Below are positions 16,223-23,866 of a stretch of 49,750 bases of DNA, in pieces. The translations under genes were made by a program, and so were the position numbers. Every line of letters starts with the position of its first letter. Position 1 is the first letter of the stretch. Source of the stretch: Clostridiaceae bacterium (GTDB lineage: Bacteria > Bacillota > Clostridia > Oscillospirales > Butyricicoccaceae); the NCBI GenBank assembly GCA_009911355.1, contig QXXE01000026.1:1-49750 (forward strand). Direction: 5' to 3'. Under the pieces are notes generated by a model that was given only the letters and a program-made list of their open reading frames with translations, searched no databases and had not been told where the DNA came from.

Positions 16223-16243
16223 TTCGCAATTTAGCGGACACGC
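16223..16243 (+). promoter_or_regulatory. Second copy of the XRE-ImmA operator
   Basis: This 21-base segment matches 14798-14818 at 19 positions (shared blocks TTCGCAA, TTAGCG and ACACGC). It lies upstream of the next gene, so the same regulator may control both transcripts. Its outer dyad is less perfect than in the first copy. Confidence 0.6.
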
Positions 16244-16366
16244 ATACACATTGAATTTTTCTATTAGAATCCATCGCTAATGATGCACTGTTACCTGTAA
16301 AAGAGAGTTAGAGAATGGAGAGACCGCCAATCATGGTATGGACACTTTTTTGCGACCGAAATGTCC

Positions 16367-16395
16367 CTGACAAACATACCCATTGATGGTATACT
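16367..16395 (+). promoter_or_regulatory. Promoter of the 251-residue unknown gene
   Basis: CTGACA (16367-16372), 17 bases, TATACT (16390-16395), 29 bases before the ATG at 16425. Confidence 0.65.
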
Positions 16396-16424
16396 GGATT
16401 CACTATTACGAGGAGATATCGCTT

Positions 16425-17180
16425 ATGCCCAGTTTAAATAATATATTAATTTCAGTTGCTCAAGAGTATTTACCTAATCAGGATCAAGATTCTGCGGTTA
16501 AGAAACTACGCCGCACTTTCACAAAGTTTATTGAAGCTGGTGGTGGAAGGTTAGAACAGTTGAAAGACGAAAAAGGTGTCATCCATTTTGATGAAGAAGA
16601 TGTACCTGTTATACGAACTGTTTTGGCCCAGCTTGCAGAAAAGCGTGGTTTCGCCCACACTTTTATGAAAGATCATCGCCGCATCCCAGATCTTGAAGAT
16701 ACGCACGATTTTATTCAAGACATCATTTTTGAAATGGAAAATGACAATATGGATGAGGCGCAAGTTATGCACTATGCGGTTACACTCGACCGTCTATTCC
16801 AGTTTTCATTTTTGGCTACCATCGACTACTGTCACCGATTGGTTGATGGTGTTGCGCTTAACCTGATGCCCTATCCGTACACTCACCAAATGACCTTTGT
16901 GAAAAGCTTTGAGAATACCTTAAAACGGCAATACGCCATAAGCATGGTTGAAGCCATCATGAATACCGGTGAGTTGGGGGCTGTGATTAGAGAGGCTAAG
17001 CAAGCTGGGTTTATCGATGAAGCAGTCCCCAGCTATGGAGATGATGAAATCGCTGATGAGTATAGGAGGCGCGATGCAGCTACCGTTGAGTATTTGAAAG
17101 CCAACCCTGAAATTCGGCGCTTTGTTGAAACCAAGGCCGGGGGAACGGTAGAAGAGATATGGGGAGTAAAGCTGGACTAA
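16425..17180 (+). CDS. Protein of unknown function
   Basis: A 251-residue soluble protein that I do not recognise. It is acidic and largely helical by appearance, with an aromatic central segment (LFQFSFLATIDYCHRLVDGVALNLMPYPYTHQMTF) and a charged C-terminal part. No membrane segment, signal peptide, metal-binding motif or nuclease motif is obvious. The ATG follows GAGGAGAT, and a clear promoter precedes it. It stands alone between two regulatory genes in the defence island. A role in phage defence or element maintenance is possible only by position. Codon use is AT-richer than in the prophage. Confidence 0.7.
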   Translation: MPSLNNILISVAQEYLPNQDQDSAVKKLRRTFTKFIEAGGGRLEQLKDEKGVIHFDEEDVPVIRTVLAQLAEKRGFAHTFMKDHRRIPDLEDTHDFIQDIIFEMENDNMDEAQVMHYAVTLDRLFQFSFLATIDYCHRLVDGVALNLMPYPYTHQMTFVKSFENTLKRQYAISMVEAIMNTGELGAVIREAKQAGFIDEAVPSYGDDEIADEYRRRDAATVEYLKANPEIRRFVETKAGGTVEEIWGVKLD

Positions 17181-17226
17181 ATCTATAAGTGTTAAAGATG
17201 CATGAAATTCAAATCAGAAAAACGAT

Positions 17227-17261
17227 TTTGTATTGACGCAATACAAACGAGCTGATATAAT
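17227..17261 (+). promoter_or_regulatory. Promoter with inverted-repeat operator
   Basis: TTGACG (17233-17238), 17 bases, TATAAT (17256-17261). A perfect 9-bp inverted repeat, TTTGTATTG (17227-17235) and CAATACAAA (17239-17247) around ACG, covers the -35 box, so a dimeric repressor could block it. Similar palindromes precede toxin-antitoxin operons. Confidence 0.75.
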
Positions 17262-17287
17262 ACATTTATAGATTGGAGGTGCCAATA

Positions 17288-18088
17288 ATGTGGGAAGATG
17301 AAATCCGAACCGATGAGGAGGAACTGTCAGAAGAAGAAGCCCTTGTGCTTTTTCGGGATCAGTCCATGACTGACAAGGATGACATTTTGCTCAATATTCG
17401 GTGGGTAAAAAATGATTGGCAGCAGAAGTCTCAAGCGGATACCAAACACACAGCGGCATTCTATGGAGTGATACTTGACCTCTTGGATAGGTTTGCGGTA
17501 GCTGTTCAGAAAACGATCCTGTTTGATGCTCCCCCAGGCTGGTGGTCATATTCCTTCAGCATTGACTGCAAGGGTATTACACTTCTGCTGGATCACTGCA
17601 ACGGCTACTCCCTTGATAAAAATCAGAATATCACGCCCGACTTAATTGATGAGTCCTTTGAACTGCTACAGGTTAAGTCAAAGCGTCTGACAGTGGAGGA
17701 ATACGCAAAAATCTACGGAGTTGAGCAAGGAACGGTGCGGCAGTGGATTCGGCGCGGAAAAATCCGCACAGCGATGAAATTGGGGAATGTATGGCGCATC
17801 CCGGAGCTGGCCGAGCCACCCAGACGCGGCTATGTTTTTGGACAGTATAAGTGGACCGAGCGGTTGCTCGATTTGCCGGAGGAATATGCGTTTCTTGACA
17901 AATACACCTATGCCTCATTTTTCCGGGAATACTCGGACCACACTGCATTTACAATCAAGTTCTCAGGCGCTGATGTTGAGGACAAGGTTTTGAAGTGTGA
18001 CGTGAAGGAAAAGGAAAAGCTCGAATTGTTTATGATAAGCCATCCGCTCATTGAGTTTATCACGGACCAAATTGGCTGCTATAGCTGA
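17288..18088 (+). CDS. Unknown protein with central excisionase/MerR-type HTH
   Basis: A 266-residue protein. Residues ~130-175 (RLTVEEYAKIYGVEQGTVRQWIRRGKIRTAMKLGNVWRIPE) form an HTH_17 DNA-binding domain of the excisionase/MerR type. The N-terminal 125 residues and the C-terminal 90 residues are not recognised. The C-terminal part has a toxin- or immunity-like alpha/beta look (YASFFREYSDHTAFTIKFSG) but no diagnostic motif. The ATG at 17288 has GGAGGT before it, and an operator-bearing promoter precedes it. It may regulate its own operon. It could be a single-chain antitoxin or an element regulator. I cannot decide which. Confidence 0.75.
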   Translation: MWEDEIRTDEEELSEEEALVLFRDQSMTDKDDILLNIRWVKNDWQQKSQADTKHTAAFYGVILDLLDRFAVAVQKTILFDAPPGWWSYSFSIDCKGITLLLDHCNGYSLDKNQNITPDLIDESFELLQVKSKRLTVEEYAKIYGVEQGTVRQWIRRGKIRTAMKLGNVWRIPELAEPPRRGYVFGQYKWTERLLDLPEEYAFLDKYTYASFFREYSDHTAFTIKFSGADVEDKVLKCDVKEKEKLELFMISHPLIEFITDQIGCYS

Positions 18089-18130
18089 TACGAGCAGAAA
18101 AGAACTGTGAATAAGTGGAGGTACAAAAGA

Positions 18131-18313
18131 TTGAATGAAAAAATGATTGTCGCCTGCCCGATTTGCGGCAAGCAGCTCTTGAAGTCCGGTAGTAACACGA
18201 GCGCAGAACTGTCCTGTCCCAAGTGTAATTCTGAATTGAATTGCACCGTCAGTGGGGCCACAGTCAGCGTTGAGGTGGTCAGAAAGTCACCGAAACAAAA
18301 GCGATCCGCATAG
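18131..18313 (+). CDS. Small zinc-ribbon protein
   Basis: A 60-residue protein with two CxxC pairs, CPICG and CPKC, spaced as in a zinc ribbon, followed by a basic tail. The likely start is the TTG at 18131, which has GGAGGT eight bases before it. The GTG at 18107 lacks a ribosome site, and the ATG 12 bases inside is too close to the cysteines. It follows the HTH gene by 42 bases and is probably in the same operon. The function is unknown. Such ribbons often mediate nucleic-acid or protein contacts. Confidence 0.6.
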   Translation: MNEKMIVACPICGKQLLKSGSNTSAELSCPKCNSELNCTVSGATVSVEVVRKSPKQKRSA

Positions 18314-18430
18314 TAAACCACAACCGAATATGAGCAATCAGCCAAGAGTGCCGAACCAGGCTCTGTACCTCGAAGGGCATCGTGCTGATTGCGAAAGTTC
18401 GCAAGGATTGAACACAGCATCGTACCGTGA

Positions 18431-18494
18431 AGGGTCCGGCTAACAGTTATCTCCTTTACAGAGGGGAGGTAATAGGTTAGCCGGACCCTTTTTT
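18431..18494 (+). terminator. Strong terminator with 14-bp stem
   Basis: AGGGTCCGGCTAAC (18431-18444) pairs perfectly with GTTAGCCGGACCCT (18476-18489) and is followed by TTTTTG. The 31-base loop is unusually long. It ends the operon that includes the zinc-ribbon gene. Confidence 0.85.
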
Positions 18495-18695
18495 GTTTTT
18501 CATCGAAAATCGTTATAGGCAGTAACAAGGTCAAAGCGGCTCTGGCCGTTGAGATAACAATATCGCAGCCTGTGTGCGCACATGGGCGAGGATGCTATAA
18601 TCGCCGACCCTCCCTGCTGGGAGAGGCGTTATCAGCACCCTTGATCCTGTGCGCCCTTTTTGGCTGTGCATGGTCCGGGGCTGATACGCTCCGGC

Positions 18696-18746
18696 CATTT
18701 TTGTGTCCCCGCCCTGCCCGCCCCAGGCGGAAAGGACACAAAAATG
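18696..18746 (+). promoter_or_regulatory. Hairpin that buries the start codon of the sigma-like gene
   Basis: CATTTTTGTGTCC (18696-18708) is the exact reverse complement of GGACACAAAAATG (18734-18746), and CCGCC (18709-18713) pairs with GGCGG (18726-18730) inside. The right arm contains the end of the ribosome site AAAGGA and the ATG at 18744. Folding of the mRNA would hide both, which suggests translational control of the first prophage gene. Confidence 0.7.
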
Positions 18747-18756
18747 AAAATCAAGT

Positions 18757-19131
18757 ATGAGTTCGCAACCGAATACCGTGGAGATCGAGGTCACCGATGA
18801 TTGGGGGAGCATCCTGGTCGATCTGGACCGGCAGGAGTACAACAACGACCACAAGGAGACCCGCCGCCACTGCTCCCTGGACGCTTTCAACCTGGACGAT
18901 GCCCTTTTCCCCTCCGATGTGGATGTGCTGCGGGACATTCTCAAGGCCGAGGATGCCGAGCGGCTGCACAGCGCCATCGCCAAGCTGGAGCCGCGCCAGC
19001 AGAAGCTCATTCGGCAGGTGTTCTTCGAGGGGCGCGGCTACACCGACATCGCCCGCTCCGAGGGCCTTGATGAATCCGCCGTCCGCCATGCCACGACCCG
19101 CGCTCTGAAAAAGTTGAAAAAATTTTTGTAA
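18757..19131 (+). CDS. Sigma-70 region 4-like factor, probably frameshifted at its start
   Basis: The 124-residue open frame ends in a sigma region 4-type HTH (LEPRQQKLIRQVFFEGRGYTDIARSEGLDESAVRHATTRALKKLKKFL). Its central DLDRQEYNNDHKETRRHC is typical of small sigma-like proteins in Clostridial elements. The open-frame ATG at 18757 has no ribosome site. The ATG at 18744 has AAAGGA eight bases upstream and begins MKIKYEFATE, which is how I remember this family starting. It runs into a stop after 18 codons because of one extra base near 18771. Removing that base joins the two frames. So the gene is either mutated, mis-sequenced or translated by frameshifting. The likely role is activation of early prophage transcription. 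Confidence 0.75.
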   Translation: MSSQPNTVEIEVTDDWGSILVDLDRQEYNNDHKETRRHCSLDAFNLDDALFPSDVDVLRDILKAEDAERLHSAIAKLEPRQQKLIRQVFFEGRGYTDIARSEGLDESAVRHATTRALKKLKKFL

Positions 19132-19211
19132 AAGACCGTCCGAATCCGGCTCTCCCGTGGCCTACCTGTGAAAGGCGCAAACGATACTTGCCTTTCAGAA
19201 AGGAAAAGGTC

Positions 19212-19412
19212 ATGCGACACAATTTGAAGATCAGCGTGTCCAAGGAACCCCAGAGCGGCGGCATCGTACAGTGCCGGAATGTGTCTCTGCGGGAAAAGCT
19301 GTTCACCCGGCTACTGGGCCGCAGGGAAAAGGTGATGATCCTGGTCCCCGGCAACAGCGTGGAGTCGGTGTGCATCACCGAGGTGCCGGAGGGAGGTGCG
19401 GCCTGTGAGTAG
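19212..19412 (+). CDS. Small conserved prophage protein of unknown function
   Basis: A 66-residue protein with the compact beta-like sequence KISVSKEPQSGGIVQCRNVSLREKLFTRLLGRREKVMILVPGNSVESVCITEV. Proteins of this kind occur between the sigma-like gene and the DUF2800 gene in related elements, but their function is unknown. The ATG has GGAAAAGG upstream. An in-frame TTG at 19188 is less likely because the ribosome site lies after it. The end overlaps the next gene by eight bases. Confidence 0.7.
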   Translation: MRHNLKISVSKEPQSGGIVQCRNVSLREKLFTRLLGRREKVMILVPGNSVESVCITEVPEGGAACE

Positions 19413-19749
19413 AATGAGGCTCCTCCTCGATGTGGTCGAGGACATCCGCTCTCTGGCGGACAGCCTCCAGGCCGTGGCGACCGCTCTGGGTCAGAGCGAC
19501 CCGGAAGATGCCGCCGCTTCTGCTCCGGCCCCGGCAGCGCCCCCTGCCCCAGCTCCCGCCGACCCGCCGCCCAAGGCTATCACGCTGGAGGAGGTCCGGG
19601 CGGTACTGGCGGAGCGCAGCCATGACGGATACACCGACCAGGTACGGGGCTTGCTCCAGAAGTACGGGGCTGAGAAACTCAGCGGCGTGGACCCCAAGCA
19701 CTACGCCGCTCTGCTGAAGGATGCGGAGGTGCTGGGCCATGCCACCTAA
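19405..19749 (+). CDS. Prophage early protein with Ala/Pro-rich linker (annotated elsewhere as rrp5-like)
   Basis: A 114-residue protein in three parts: a helical N-terminus (LLLDVVEDIRSLADSLQAVATALGQ), a linker of Ala and Pro (residues ~33-56), and a C-terminal helical domain (TLEEVRAVLAERSHDGYTDQVRGLLQKYGAEKLSGVDPKHYAALLKDAEVLG). The C-terminal part is common in phage replication modules and is often mislabelled as rRNA biogenesis protein rrp5. I infer a helper role in replication or recombination. The GTG start is preceded by GGGAGG and overlaps the upstream stop. The end overlaps the next gene by 11 bases. Confidence 0.72.
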   Translation: MSRMRLLLDVVEDIRSLADSLQAVATALGQSDPEDAAASAPAPAAPPAPAPADPPPKAITLEEVRAVLAERSHDGYTDQVRGLLQKYGAEKLSGVDPKHYAALLKDAEVLGHAT

Positions 19750-20881
19750 CAGCCATGCCATCCTCTCCGCCTCCAGCTCCCACCGCTGGATGAACTGTAC
19801 CCCCTCCGCCCGTCTGGAGCGGGAGTTCGCCGACCGGGAGACCGAGGCCGCTGCCGAAGGCACCGCCGCCCACGCCCTCTGCGAACACAAGCTCCGCCGC
19901 GCTCTGAAGATGCGCTCCCGCAAGCCGGTGTCCAAGTACGACTGCGATGAGATGGACGCATACACGGACGGCTATGTGGAGTTCGTGCTGGAGCAGCTCA
20001 CCCAGGCCAAGCTGGAGTGTGCCGACCCGCTGGTCCTCATCGAGCAGCGGCTGGATTTCTCCTGCTGGGTCCCGGAGGGCTTCGGCACCGGGGACTGCCT
20101 CATCGTGGCGGATAAGCTGCTCCACATCATCGACTTCAAGTATGGGCAGGGCGTTTTGGTGGAGGCCGAGGGAAATCCCCAGATGATGCTGTATGCTCTG
20201 GGCGCGCTCCGGCTGTTCGATTCCCTTTACGACATCACCGAGGTGAGCATGAGCATCTACCAGCCCCGCCGGGAGAATGTGTCCACCTGGACGATCTCGG
20301 TGGATGAGCTGAATGCCTGGGCGGAGAACACCCTCAAGCCCAAGGCGGAGCTGGCCCACAAGGGCGAGGGTGAGTATCTCCCCGGCTCCTGGTGCCAGTT
20401 CTGCAAGGCGGCGGTGAAGTGCCGCGCCCGCGCCGAGGAGAAGCTCCAGCTTGCCCGGTTCGAGTTCGCCCCGCCGCCCCTCCTCTCGGATGAGGAGATC
20501 GAGGATATCCTCGCCAAGCTGGATGGCCTCACCAAGTGGGCCAGCGAGATTCAAGCCTACGCCCAAGATGCTGCCATCAACCACGGGAAGGTCTGGCAGG
20601 GCTTCAAGCTGGTGGCCACCCGCACCAACCGCCGCTATACAGACGAGGAGGCGGTAATCCAGGCGGCGAAGGATGCCGGATACACCGATATTTTCCGAAA
20701 GAGCCTCATCCCCATCACCGAGATGGAGAAGTTGATGTCCAAGAAGGAGTTCAACCGCATCCTTGGCGCTCTGGTGGAGAAGCCCCAGGGCCGTCCCACC
20801 CTCGTTCCTGTTACCGACAAGCGCCCCGCCCTGACCAGCACCGGCGCTGGCGATGACTTCACTGAATTTAAGGAGGACTAA
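19739..20881 (+). CDS. Cas4-like/PD-(D/E)xK nuclease, DUF2800 family
   Basis: A 380-residue protein of the DUF2800 family. These are RecB/Cas4-like nucleases of phage recombination modules. The core includes EGTAAHALCEHKLRR near residue 40, the active-site segment GTGDCLIVADKLLHIIDFKYGQG (acidic residues followed by DFKYG, near residue 135) and several later cysteines including WCQFCKAAVKCRAR, which may bind an iron-sulphur cluster or zinc. It is expected to resect DNA ends, with the following DUF2815 protein as single-strand partner. The start overlaps the upstream gene. Confidence 0.85.
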   Translation: MPPNSHAILSASSSHRWMNCTPSARLEREFADRETEAAAEGTAAHALCEHKLRRALKMRSRKPVSKYDCDEMDAYTDGYVEFVLEQLTQAKLECADPLVLIEQRLDFSCWVPEGFGTGDCLIVADKLLHIIDFKYGQGVLVEAEGNPQMMLYALGALRLFDSLYDITEVSMSIYQPRRENVSTWTISVDELNAWAENTLKPKAELAHKGEGEYLPGSWCQFCKAAVKCRARAEEKLQLARFEFAPPPLLSDEEIEDILAKLDGLTKWASEIQAYAQDAAINHGKVWQGFKLVATRTNRRYTDEEAVIQAAKDAGYTDIFRKSLIPITEMEKLMSKKEFNRILGALVEKPQGRPTLVPVTDKRPALTSTGAGDDFTEFKED

Positions 20882-20884
20882 TCC

Positions 20885-21433
20885 ATGCCTACTCAGAAAT
20901 CCAACACCAAGGTGGTCACCGGCATCGTCCGGCTGTCCTACGCCAATGTCTGGGAGCCTGCCTCCATCAACGGCAGCAATCCCAAGTACAGTGTGTCCCT
21001 CATCATCCCCAAGAGCGACACCAAGACCATCGCCGCCATCAACGCCGCCGTGGACGCGGCCATCAAGGAGGGTGTGGCGAAGTTCGGCGGGAAAGTGCCG
21101 CCCAAGGGCGCTCTGAAGCTGCCCCTCCGGGACGGCGACGCCGAGCGGGATGACGAGGCGTACAAGGGTGCCTACTTCGTCAACGCCAACAGCACCACCG
21201 CGCCCCAGATCGTGGACAAGGCCGTCCAGCCCATTCTGGACCGGGCCGAGGTCTATTCCGGCTGCTACGCCCGTGTGTCCATCAACTTCTACGCTTTCAA
21301 CACTAATGGCAACAAGGGCATCGCCTGCGGCTTGGGCAACATCCAGAAAGCCCGGGACGGTGAGCCGCTCAGTGGCCGCACCTCCGCCGCTGATGATTTC
21401 GCCACCGATCTGGACGATGACTTCCTCTCCTAA
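20885..21433 (+). CDS. DUF2815 family protein, probable ssDNA-binding protein
   Basis: A 182-residue protein of the DUF2815 family with an OB-fold-like beta-rich body (VVTGIVRLSYANVWEPASINGSNPKYSVSLIIPK). It has a conserved middle (LRDGDAERDDEAYKGAYFVNANS) and an acidic C-terminal tail ending DLDDDFLS, much like the acidic tip of SSB proteins that recruits partners. It lies three bases after the Cas4-like gene and before the DNA polymerase, which fits coating of single strands during phage replication or annealing. Confidence 0.85.
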   Translation: MPTQKSNTKVVTGIVRLSYANVWEPASINGSNPKYSVSLIIPKSDTKTIAAINAAVDAAIKEGVAKFGGKVPPKGALKLPLRDGDAERDDEAYKGAYFVNANSTTAPQIVDKAVQPILDRAEVYSGCYARVSINFYAFNTNGNKGIACGLGNIQKARDGEPLSGRTSAADDFATDLDDDFLS

Positions 21434-21496
21434 GACCATGTGCGCCGGGTGGCGGGGCTTCGGCTCCGCTGCCCTTTGGCGCAGGAAGGAGGCAGC

Positions 21497-23431
21497 ATGA
21501 AACATTTGTCCGTTGACTTGGAGTCGTTTTCCTCTGCTCCGCTCAATAAATGCGGTGTGTATAAGTATGCGTCCTCACCGGATTTTGAAATCCTGCTGTT
21601 CGGCTACTCGGCGGACGGCGGGCCTGTCCAAGTGGTGGATTTCACCGCTGGAGAGAAGCTCCCCGCCGAGGTGCGCTCCGCCCTCACTGACCCTGATGTG
21701 ACCAAGTGGGCCTTCAACGCCCAATTCGAGCGTGTGTGCCTGTCCCGCTGGCTGGGGATGCCCGTGGGCGAGTATCTGGAGCCGGACTCCTGGCGCTGCA
21801 CGATGGTGTGGGCCGCGACCCTGGGCCTCCCCCTTTCGCTGGAGGGTGTGGGCGCTGTCCTCGGATTGGAGAAACAGAAGCTGAAGGAAGGCAAAGACCT
21901 CATCCGCTATTTCTGCACACCAGTCAAGGATCGGGACGGCAATCCATACCGCCGCCGCCCAGAGGATGCCCCTGAGAAGTGGCAACGGTTCAAAGCCTAC
22001 AACCTCCGGGATGTGGAAACGGAAATGTCCATCCAACAGAAGCTGTCCCGGTTCCCGGTGCCGGAGACCATCTGGGACGAGTACCATCTCGACCAGGAAA
22101 TCAACGACCGGGGCATCGCTGTGGATATGGGGCTGGTGCGTCAGGCCATCGGCATGGACTCCCGTTCCAAGGAAAAGCTGACCGCTCAGATGCGGCGGCT
22201 GACCGATTTGGAAAACCCCAACTCCGTCCAGCAGATGAAACAGTGGCTGGCAGACCACGGGCTGGAGATGGACAGCCTCGGCAAAAAGGAGGTCGCCGCG
22301 CTGCTGAAAACCGCTCCCGCTCCGCTCTCAGAGGTGTTGCTCCTGCGGCAGCGGTTAGCGAAATCCAGCGTGAAGAAATACACGGCGATGGCAACGGCGG
22401 TCTGCCCCGATGGGCGGGCCAGAGGGATGTTCCAGTTTTATGGGGCCAATCGCACCGGGCGCTGGGCAGGGCGCATCATCCAGTTACAAAACTTGCCCCA
22501 GAACCACTTGTCTGATTTGGCAGAGGCCCGCTCGGTGGTGCGCTCCGGCGATTTCGAGGCTGTGGAGATGCTCTACGAGGATGTGCCGGACACCCTATCC
22601 CAGCTCATCCGCACCGCCTTTGTGCCACAGAACGGCAGAAAGTTCATCGTGTCCGACTTCTCCGCAATCGAGGCCCGCGTCATCGCATGGTTCGCTGGGG
22701 AGCAATGGCGGCAGGAGGTGTTTGCCCAGGGCGGCGACATTTACTGTGCCTCCGCCTCCCAGATGTTCCATGTCCCTGTGGAGAAACACGGCCAGAATGC
22801 CCATCTGCGGCAGAAAGGCAAAATCGCGGAGCTGGCCTTGGGCTATGGCGGCTCGGTGGGCGCTCTGAAATCAATGGGTGCTTTGGAGATGGGTGTGTCG
22901 GAAGATGAGCTGAAACCGCTGGTGGACGCTTGGCGTACCTCCAATCCCCGCATCGTCCAGTTCTGGTGGGATGTGGACCGGGAGGTCAAGCGGTGCGTAA
23001 AGGAGCGGTGTGCCACAGAGACACACGGCCTCCGCTTTACCTACCAGAGTGGATTCCTGTTCATCACCCTCCCCTCCGGCAGACGGCTGGCCTATGTGAA
23101 GCCGAAGATTGGTGAGAACCGTTTCGGCGGCGAGTCCGTCACCTACGAGGGTGTGGGCGGTACGAAGAAATGGGAGCGGCTGGAGAGCTATGGGCCGAAA
23201 TTTGTCGAAAACTGTGTTCAAGCCACCGCCAGAGACATCCTCATGTACGCCATGCAGACGCTGCGGTGCTGCTCCATCGTGGCCCATGTCCATGACGAGC
23301 TTATCATCGAGTGCGACCGCAGGGTTTCCCTCGCCGCCGTGTGTGAGCAGATGGGCCGGACGCCGCCGTGGGCGAAGGGCCTGCTCCTGCGGGCGGATGG
23401 TTACGAGTGTGACTTCTACAAGAAAGATTGA
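21497..23431 (+). CDS. Phage family A DNA polymerase with 3'-5' exonuclease domain
   Basis: A 644-residue polymerase. The N-terminal exonuclease domain starts SVDLESFSS (metal-binding D and E) and has FNAQFERVCL and NLRDVETEMS further on. The polymerase domain carries motif A SDFSAIEARVIAWFAGE near residue 385, motif B (RQKGKIAELALGYGGS) and motif C VHDELIIE with the catalytic HDE at about 599. It lacks the 5' nuclease domain of bacterial Pol I, as usual for phage enzymes. It replicates the prophage genome together with the VapE primase/helicase. The ATG has AAGGAGG before it. Confidence 0.92.
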   Translation: MKHLSVDLESFSSAPLNKCGVYKYASSPDFEILLFGYSADGGPVQVVDFTAGEKLPAEVRSALTDPDVTKWAFNAQFERVCLSRWLGMPVGEYLEPDSWRCTMVWAATLGLPLSLEGVGAVLGLEKQKLKEGKDLIRYFCTPVKDRDGNPYRRRPEDAPEKWQRFKAYNLRDVETEMSIQQKLSRFPVPETIWDEYHLDQEINDRGIAVDMGLVRQAIGMDSRSKEKLTAQMRRLTDLENPNSVQQMKQWLADHGLEMDSLGKKEVAALLKTAPAPLSEVLLLRQRLAKSSVKKYTAMATAVCPDGRARGMFQFYGANRTGRWAGRIIQLQNLPQNHLSDLAEARSVVRSGDFEAVEMLYEDVPDTLSQLIRTAFVPQNGRKFIVSDFSAIEARVIAWFAGEQWRQEVFAQGGDIYCASASQMFHVPVEKHGQNAHLRQKGKIAELALGYGGSVGALKSMGALEMGVSEDELKPLVDAWRTSNPRIVQFWWDVDREVKRCVKERCATETHGLRFTYQSGFLFITLPSGRRLAYVKPKIGENRFGGESVTYEGVGGTKKWERLESYGPKFVENCVQATARDILMYAMQTLRCCSIVAHVHDELIIECDRRVSLAAVCEQMGRTPPWAKGLLLRADGYECDFYKKD

Positions 23432-23440
23432 GGTTTGACC

Positions 23441-23866
23441 ATGAGTGTAAATAAACGTAATTCCGAGGGCTATTTTGACCCTACGGCTTATGAGGCCCTC
23501 GCCAAGATCGAGCGGGAGGCGAAACAGGCCCGCGCCTATCGTCCCCTGGTCTATGTGTGTTCCCCGCTGTCCGGCGATATCTCCGGCAATCAGGAGAACG
23601 CCCGCCGCTACTGCCGGTTCGCCGTAGACAGCGGCTGCATCCCCCTGGCCCCGCACCTCTACTTCCCGCAGTTCATGGATGACGGCAGCGGGGCCGAGCG
23701 TGACCTCGCCCTGTTCATGGACATCGTGCTGCTCTCCAAATGCTCCGAACTGTGGGTGTTCGGGGAGCGCATCTCCAAGGGCATGAGTATGGAGATCGAG
23801 AAGGCCAAGCGCAAGGGCCAGCCCATCCGCTGGTTCACCGATGACTGTAAGGAGGTCAAGGCATGA
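23441..23866 (+). CDS. DUF4406 protein
   Basis: A 141-residue protein of the DUF4406 family, a Rossmann-like fold related to nucleoside 2-deoxyribosyltransferases. The signature regions are YVCSPLSGDISGNQENARRYCRFA, PLAPHLYFPQF and CSELWVFGERISKGMSMEIEKAK. Members occur in many phage replication modules and probably process or sense nucleotides. The reaction is not known. The gene overlaps vapE by four bases (ATGA). Confidence 0.82.
   Translation: MSVNKRNSEGYFDPTAYEALAKIEREAKQARAYRPLVYVCSPLSGDISGNQENARRYCRFAVDSGCIPLAPHLYFPQFMDDGSGAERDLALFMDIVLLSKCSELWVFGERISKGMSMEIEKAKRKGQPIRWFTDDCKEVKA

Larger units (their letters stand above)
18314..18756. other. Boundary segment between the island and the prophage
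   Basis: No gene is seen in 443 bases. It has a small perfect hairpin TTGCGAA-AG-TTCGCAA (18389-18404), a very strong terminator (18431-18494), a TATAAT at 18596-18601 without a good -35 box, a hairpin CGCC...GGCG around 18602-18625, and the start-codon hairpin at 18696-18746. It separates AT-rich island genes from the GC-rich prophage. Confidence 0.65.
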
